A stretch of 64,000 nt of DNA, from positions 16,509 through 80,508 of the forward strand of contig JAEYRK010000047.1 in the NCBI GenBank assembly GCA_023435645.1, written 5' to 3'. Below the pieces are notes generated by a model that saw only the letters and a program-made list of their open reading frames with translations, was not told the DNA's origin and ran no database searches. Origin of the DNA: Bacillota bacterium. GTDB taxonomy: Bacteria > Bacillota > Clostridia > Lachnospirales > Lachnospiraceae. Made by a program: the position numbers and the translations under genes. This document shows positions 59,927 through 64,000 of the stretch, one piece after another; the stretch's first letter is position 1; the number at the start of each line of letters is the position of its first letter.

Positions 59927-60139
59927 TGGTATGAAAACATTATACCATTTCGCCCAGTTGGTATGGGAAAGTGATGCCATTTAGTTAAAATGGTATCAAA
60001 TCGTCATACCATAGATTTGATTCTCGAAAGTGAAACAGAGATATTTCGAAAGAGTGGTATGAAAATGTCATACCATATCGGCTCTTTGGTATGATTATGT
60101 AATACCATATTGGAAAATTGGTATGAAATTTTAATACCA
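59927..60139. repeat. array of six 21-bp dyads on a 32-bp lattice
   Basis: Six copies of TGGTAT-N9-ATACCA start at 59927, 59959, 59991, 60055, 60087 and 60119. Spacing is exactly 32 bp except one 64-bp step, as if one unit at 60023 had been lost. Copy 2 has one mismatch (ATGCCA). The inner nine bases and the 11-bp linkers are not conserved. The 32-bp period is about three helical turns, putting all sites on one DNA face. Confidence 0.9.
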
Positions 60140-60160
60140 TTACATGAATAAAGGGGTTTT

Positions 60161-60174
60161 AGGGGATTTCCCCT
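60161..60174. promoter_or_regulatory. AGGGGA/TCCCCT palindrome
   Basis: AGGGGATTTCCCCT with the preceding AAGGGGTTTT. A GC-rich hairpin just outside the dyad array. It resembles nick/origin-type hairpins of small mobile elements, but no relaxase or Rep gene is nearby. Confidence 0.4.
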
Positions 60175-60291
60175 AACCAGTGGCAGGAGACGGCTCTCGT
60201 GCGTATCTGGCAAAGTCCTTCCTTGTTATCTTCAAGCCATTTTGTAAGGGATGTAGTACGAAGGACTAATTGATAGAACGAAGAATAAAAC

Positions 60292-60345
60292 CAGGTGAAG
60301 CAAAATCTATCTTAGAATAGGGTAGAGGTTGCTTCACCTGTTTTT
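60292..60345 (+). terminator. intrinsic terminator
   Basis: CAGGTGAAGCAA pairs perfectly with TTGCTTCACCTG, followed by TTTTT. Confidence 0.85.
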
Positions 60346-60423
60346 GTAATTAAGAATACAATTATGTAAGAGCTGAAAACGATCAGTACGATAAAATTAA
60401 ATCTTCAAATTACCCGTCATATG

Positions 60424-60457
60424 ATGTCGTGTTGACCCGACATACAATGTCGTGTTG
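60424..60457. repeat. paired ATGTCGTGTTG direct repeats
   Basis: ATGTCGTGTTG at 60424-60434 and 60447-60457, 23 bp apart, with TGTCG/CGACA inverted parts. They lie upstream of the excisionase-like gene and are candidate binding sites for it. Confidence 0.55.
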
Positions 60458-60518
60458 GTCAATAAAGATTTATGACATAATTGGTGTAAAGATACGATAT
60501 GTCAGGGAGTGATAATCA

Positions 60519-60842
60519 TTGAACATAGAAGAGCGGATAACAAAATTGGAACAGGATAACATTGAATTGAAAGATCGTATCGACATGTTATCTAGGATGG
60601 AGCATTATGTTACCCCGACAGAACTTGCGAAGATATTGCATTGCTCTAAGAACCATATCTACATACAGATCCGATCCGGTGCAATGCAAGCGGTTTCGGT
60701 TGGTGCAGCGATCCGAATCCCAATATCCCAATTTGAAATGAACCTGATCTCAAATAAGAAACCAAACCGGAAACAATATCAGCCGGAGATACAAAATGAA
60801 AAGCGTTCCATCGAAGAGATAAGAAAGCGGGTCTTCGAATAG
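60519..60842 (+). CDS. excisionase-like helix-turn-helix protein
   Basis: 107 aa from TTG 60519, with AGGGAG upstream. Residues 1-28 are a coiled-coil helix (IEERITKLEQDNIELKDRI). Residues 30-80 are a MerR/excisionase-like HTH (VTPTELAKILHCSKNHIYIQ, IRSGAMQAVSVGAAIRIP). It lies 120 bp before the integrase gene, the usual place of a recombination directionality factor. Probably binds the repeats at 60424-60457 or near the attachment ends. Confidence 0.8.
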   Translation: MNIEERITKLEQDNIELKDRIDMLSRMEHYVTPTELAKILHCSKNHIYIQIRSGAMQAVSVGAAIRIPISQFEMNLISNKKPNRKQYQPEIQNEKRSIEEIRKRVFE

Positions 60843-60962
60843 AACAGAATAGAGAGAAGACCATTCCAGAAAAACAACTCCATCCTTGTCTATCAAGGAA
60901 GAATATGCTAAGATACAGACAGCATAATATATTGTTTTTCGCTAATATGGGAGGAATAATAT

Positions 60963-62099
60963 ATGAGTATTCAAACAAGAGAATATACAAGTAGAAAAAC
61001 AGGAAAGACCACAACCAAATACTATGCTGTCGTATTTGATGCCAAGCAATAGAAAGCAATCTGGTCAAAGCAAAGCTATAAGACAGAACGGGAAGCAAAG
61101 CGTGAGGAAGCCAGGATGTTGCGTGATCTCGAGGAAAATATAAGGCTATCCGGCAAGGTGACTTTTCAGGAAATCGCGAAGTCATGGACGGACAGCTCAG
61201 CCGAGAATTATGCGAACAGCACCTTTCAGAGTTATTTGTGGTATCTGAGCCGATATCTACTTCCGGTATTTGAGGACAAGTATATTGATGAGATTGAGCC
61301 GAAACATCTGCAGACCTTCGTGAATGAATTGAGTAAACAGTACTCAGCAGAAACGGTTAACAAGAACATAAATATATTATCAAATATCTTCCAGCATGCA
61401 GTTACTCTACAATTAATCAGAAGAAATTTGATGGAAGGGATTAAACGAAAGAAGGTAGTCGTGGAAAAGCAAATGACATGGACAACCGGTCAGATTCAAG
61501 AGTTCCTGGCCTTTGGCATGGTGAAGACATCTCCTTATTATGAGCTGTTCCTGCTATCATTTCTCACCGGAATGCGGCCATCAGAAGTATGTGGCATTGC
61601 AGCAGATGATTTCTCAGATAATGGACTTCTGACACGGAACCGAGGTTATGATCGTTACGGTGTTGTATCGGATATGAAGACAGTGAAATCACATCGACCG
61701 ATTCAACTATCGAAGAACATAACCGAACTTCTAAAGAACCGGATCGCAAGCCAGAAGCATCATGCTGAATTGATGGGAGAAGATTACGAACAGAATGATT
61801 TTCTGTTCAAACAGGAAGATGGTTCCCCGGTCAATCCTAATGTCTATTCCAAAGCCTTTAAACGCTGCTTAAGGGCATACAATCAACAGGCAGATGTTAA
61901 GTTGCCTGATATCAGTCTTTACAGCGCAGCAAGACATAGCTTTGGAACCAATCTCATCGTGAATGAGCATATTCCAACGTCTATTGTAAGCTCGATCATG
62001 GGTAATTCTGAACAGGTGCTGACGGAACGTTACGTGCATGTGGCAAATTCGGCTCAAAGTATTGCAATCAACCTGTATTCAGACAAGATCTTTGCATGA
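60963..62099 (+). pseudogene. tyrosine integrase interrupted by an amber codon
   Basis: GGGAGGAATAAT precedes ATG 60963. The frame would encode a 378-aa tyrosine recombinase, but codon 30 is TAG (61050-61052), a single-base change away from AAG. Downstream the protein is intact: core-binding domain FQEIAKSWTDSSAENYANST, catalytic Arg in FLTGMRPSEVCGI, SLYSAARHSFGTN (the usual HxxR His is replaced by Ser) and the nucleophile Tyr in LTERYVHVAN. Reinitiation at ATG 61116 could give a 327-aa protein without the arm-binding domain. It adjoins tRNA-Gly, the attachment site. Confidence 0.85.
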
Positions 62100-62123
62100 A
62101 GAATTATCATAAAAAAATCAATT

Positions 62124-62145
62124 ACTTTGATAAAAACTTTGATAA
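62124..62145. repeat. arm-type direct repeats at the right end
   Basis: ACTTTGATAA at 62124-62133 and 62136-62145. A variant ACTTTGACAA lies at 62251-62260, and related copies at the island's left end (53523-53542). Candidate integrase arm-binding sites. Confidence 0.6.
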
Positions 62146-62148
62146 TTC

Positions 62149-62189
62149 GTAAACGGTAGATAGTGGGGTACCCACTATCTACCGTTTAC
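62149..62189. terminator. 19-bp perfect hairpin after the integrase
   Basis: GTAAACGGTAGATAGTGGG, loop GTA, then its exact complement. No T-run on either side, so it may be a recombination or processing structure rather than a simple terminator. Confidence 0.6.
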
Positions 62190-62258
62190 CATAGATGAAG
62201 CTAAGAAACGAGGTATGGACTATTTACCGTATACGTTTACGATAATTCTCACTTTGAC

Positions 62259-62290
62259 AAAAAAATAAGACCTTCCGAAACTCGGAAAGC
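62259..62290 (-). terminator. terminator for tRNA-Gly
   Basis: On the minus strand GCTTTCCGA-GTT-TCGGAAGG is followed by TCTTATTTTTTT. It lies inside the island, so it would have replaced the original tRNA terminator on integration. Confidence 0.7.
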
Positions 62291-62314
62291 CTTGATTTTA
62301 CTGATTTTGTTGTA

Positions 62315-62386
62315 AGCGCGAGACGGGATTCGAACCCGCGACCCTCGCCTTGGCAAGGCGATACTCCACCACTGAGCCACTCGCGC
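62315..62386 (-). tRNA. tRNA-Gly (GCC anticodon)
   Basis: Minus-strand cloverleaf: acceptor GCGCGAG/CTCGCGC, D-stem GCTC, anticodon stem TCGCC/GGCGA with loop TTGCCAA (anticodon GCC), T-arm with GGTTCGAATCC, discriminator U, CCA not encoded. The 3' half (62328-62363) is the island's attachment core, and the gene is restored by island sequence. Confidence 0.93.
62328..62363. repeat. right attachment repeat (36 bp) within tRNA-Gly
   Basis: Identical to 53377-53412. Covers the tRNA from the T-loop back through the anticodon stem. Confidence 0.88.
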
Positions 62387-62840
62387 ATATTCTGTTGTCG
62401 TACTGAGTACAAGAGATATCATAGCTTATGAGAGGGCTCTTTGTCAAGCCTTAATTAAGGGAACTTTAATCAAAATCAATCAACAGGATCCGAATGCTTT
62501 ACAGATCTTGTTAACCGGATTTTAATGGAACCATTGAACATCTCATTTCGTCTGAACTATTGATCCCATGCTATCCGCCTTCTTTCTCACTTCTTTATCA
62601 GAATCCTTAATTTTCAATGAATGCCTTTCTAATGTAATACGATAAATCATGTTGAATTATGGCGATAATGTGATAAAATAATAAGATGGAGCCAAGGGGA
62701 TCTGACACCATGACCTACTGTAAGTGAGGTGAACCAAATATGGCTGATCGTATACTTTTTTGACAACTATTTAACGAATCGTAACAGTTTATTCAATCTC
62801 ATTCAGAGATTGTAACCAATAGAAAGAGATGAGGAGTAAA
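62387..62840. other. 454-bp non-coding stretch before the LCP gene
   Basis: No gene. A possible promoter is TTGAAT (62652-62657) with TAAAAT (62674-62679), spacer 16 bp, giving a leader of about 150 bases to the LCP gene. Otherwise nothing recognisable. Confidence 0.45.
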
Positions 62841-63995
62841 ATGCAGGATAAGAGAGAGGAAGAATTACTAAAGCAACAGGTTCTTGATATTATGGTTGAG
62901 GAGCAGCAGGATCGGGAGAAGAAGCATCAGAAGCCGAGGCAGCCCAAGAAAAAGAAGAAGCGTACAGCACTTAAGGTGGTAGGAATTCTTTTCGCAGTAC
63001 TTCTGATCCTTATTGTTGGTGTTGTAGGGACAAGGCCCGGACGGGGCATCATCTACAGGGTGGCAAGCAACTTTGTATTCAATAACATGAATAAGGAAGA
63101 TACCCATAAGGATGATACCGATGAGAAAGGAAAATCGGAGGATAATAAAAACACATCCGTAAGGCAGGAGAATTATATCACTAATTATTTGATCTTTGGT
63201 ATTGAGAAAATCAATGGAGCAAAAAATACAGATTCCATGATGATCGCAACCATCGATACGAAGAAAGATACCATAAAACTGACTTCTCTACTTCGCGACA
63301 GCTACGTAGAGATTCCCGGTTATAAGAATAATAAACTGAACTCAGCCTATGCGAAGGGTGGAACAAAGCTATTAATGGAAACCATAGAACTGAATTATAA
63401 GATTAAGTTGGATGGGTATGTATCGGTAGATTTCGAGTCCTTTGAGAAAATCGTAGATCTCTTAGGCGGAGTGGATATCGAACTGGGTGAGAAGGAAGCA
63501 AAATACCTGAACACCACCAATTACATCTCCAAAAAATCAAACCGAAATGTGAAACCGGGTATGAATCATTTAAATGGCAATCAGGTTATGGGATATTGCC
63601 GTGTCCGTAAGGTTGAAACCCTGGGTGGAAAAAACAGTGACTATGGTCGAATCGTCCGTCAGCAGAGGACTCTGGAAGCCATCTTCAATGCCTATAAATC
63701 TAAGAGCTTCTTTAAGCTATTGCCGCTTGCGAAGGAATGTCTCGCTTATGTGAACACGAACCTTTCACAGAAGCAAATCGAGGATGCGATGGAAGCGGTG
63801 GTAGAGAATAAGATCAGGACCATGGAGACCTTCCGTGTCCCTGTGGACGGTGCATTTGAATCACCGAAGAAATATAATGGTATCGGATATCCCCTGGTTC
63901 TTGAATGGGATACCAACAGAGTAGAATTGTATAAGTTCATATATAACGATAGTGATAGTGAAGCACAGAATGCATTAGCGAAGTTATCAAATTAG
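62841..63995 (+). CDS. LytR-CpsA-Psr (LCP) family cell-wall protein
   Basis: About 384 aa. Residues 1-45 are a highly charged cytosolic tail (Lys/Glu/Gln-rich). Residues 50-70 form one transmembrane helix (VVGILFAVLLILIVGVVG). After a linker, the extracellular LCP domain begins near 115: YLIFGIEKINGAKNTDSMMI, IKLTSLLRDSYVEIPGYKNN (Arg-Asp pair that binds pyrophosphate), KLNSAYAKGG, and GRIVRQQRTLEAIF. LCP enzymes attach teichoic acids or polysaccharides to peptidoglycan. GAGGAGTAAA sits just before ATG 62841, so that start is favoured over ATG 62829. Confidence 0.92.
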   Translation: MQDKREEELLKQQVLDIMVEEQQDREKKHQKPRQPKKKKKRTALKVVGILFAVLLILIVGVVGTRPGRGIIYRVASNFVFNNMNKEDTHKDDTDEKGKSEDNKNTSVRQENYITNYLIFGIEKINGAKNTDSMMIATIDTKKDTIKLTSLLRDSYVEIPGYKNNKLNSAYAKGGTKLLMETIELNYKIKLDGYVSVDFESFEKIVDLLGGVDIELGEKEAKYLNTTNYISKKSNRNVKPGMNHLNGNQVMGYCRVRKVETLGGKNSDYGRIVRQQRTLEAIFNAYKSKSFFKLLPLAKECLAYVNTNLSQKQIEDAMEAVVENKIRTMETFRVPVDGAFESPKKYNGIGYPLVLEWDTNRVELYKFIYNDSDSEAQNALAKLSN

Positions 63996-64000
63996 GGTAT

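Larger units (their letters stand above)
59839..60518. other. 680-bp intergenic region with repeat array and hairpins
   Basis: No gene. It contains the six-dyad array (59927-60139), a 14-bp palindrome AGGGGATTTCCCCT (60161-60174), a terminator (60292-60345) and a pair of 11-bp direct repeats (60424 and 60447). The region probably combines a protein-binding control or partition/replication site with the promoter of the excisionase-like gene. Confidence 0.65.
53377..62363. mobile_element. integrated genomic island in tRNA-Gly(GCC)
   Basis: Bounded by a 36-bp identical direct repeat (53377-53412 and 62328-62363) that is part of tRNA-Gly. It contains abiEi/abiEii, a primase-helicase gene, a merR gene, a dyad array, an excisionase-like gene and a tyrosine integrase next to the tRNA. 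About 8.99 kb. The AbiE and helicase genes are more AT-rich than the core chromosome. The integrase has an in-frame amber codon, so self-mobility may be lost. No conjugation or phage structural genes are present. Confidence 0.85.

Noticed and set aside
59927..60139. CRISPR array
   Set aside because: The 32-bp periodicity looks CRISPR-like, but only the 6-bp dyad arms repeat, the centres vary, the linkers are 11 bp and no cas gene is present.
62149..62189. Insertion-sequence terminal inverted repeats
   Set aside because: The arms are separated by only three bases and no transposase lies nearby, so it is a hairpin and not a pair of element ends.

Overview
The window reads as chromosomal DNA of an anaerobic, low-to-moderate GC Firmicute. 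Lachnospiraceae (clostridial cluster XIVa) is my best guess, inferred from strong AGGAGG-type ribosome binding sites, frequent TTG/GTG starts, a single-chain PurL, methylglyoxal synthase, a CIRCE-type heat-shock operator and tRNA genes without an encoded CCA. No species can be named from the sequence alone.

Left part (0-25 kb), mostly core genes in short units: mgsA, an M23 peptidase, a LysR regulator divergent from purL with a 17-bp dyad between them, a two-repeat lipoprotein, a GNAT enzyme, an M42 peptidase, a PadR/HAAS/DUF4097 unit with its own palindromic operator, a GntR-ABC transporter unit, a DUF89 phosphatase, a glycine/proline-rich protein, a PTS enzyme I-like protein, Hsp20 under a degenerate CIRCE, a YhbD/bactofilin-like pair, two overlapping XRE-TPR regulators followed by a convergent 52-aa secreted peptide gene, a GGDEF-EAL protein and tRNA-Val.

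Middle part (25.5-46.2 kb), a large catabolic locus. A LacI regulator, an NAD-dependent epimerase/dehydratase, an AEC transporter and an oxidoreductase sit beside a 14-gene, 16-kb co-directional cluster. That cluster encodes a complete Liv-type ABC importer, a NagB-like sugar-phosphate isomerase/deaminase, a creatininase-family amidohydrolase, a Gfo/Idh/MocA oxidoreductase, a fused PreA-PreT-like flavin/Fe-S oxidoreductase, a mannonate-dehydrogenase-like enzyme, a LarA-type racemase/epimerase, an FGGY kinase, a D-2-hydroxyacid dehydrogenase and a KDPG-type aldolase. Two LacI-type operators lie in the divergent control region. The gene set implies uptake of a nitrogen-containing or acidic sugar derivative and its conversion to a 2-keto-3-deoxy sugar phosphate. 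The substrate is unknown, and this is the best candidate in the window for an undescribed pathway.

Right part (46-64 kb): small accessory genes (MA-family peptidase, LURP-one protein, GNAT, DinB, CPBP protease, a decayed lipoprotein gene), then a genomic island inserted in the 3' half of tRNA-Gly(GCC). A 36-bp direct repeat bounds the island (53,377-53,412 and 62,328-62,363). It carries an AbiEi/AbiEii toxin-antitoxin pair, a 985-aa primase-helicase of the TOTE type, a MerR regulator, an array of six 21-bp dyads on an exact 32-bp lattice, an excisionase-like protein and a tyrosine integrase interrupted by an amber codon. An older 21-bp tRNA-Gly fragment beside a terminator at 51.9 kb suggests stacked insertions. 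The window ends with an LCP-family cell-wall protein.
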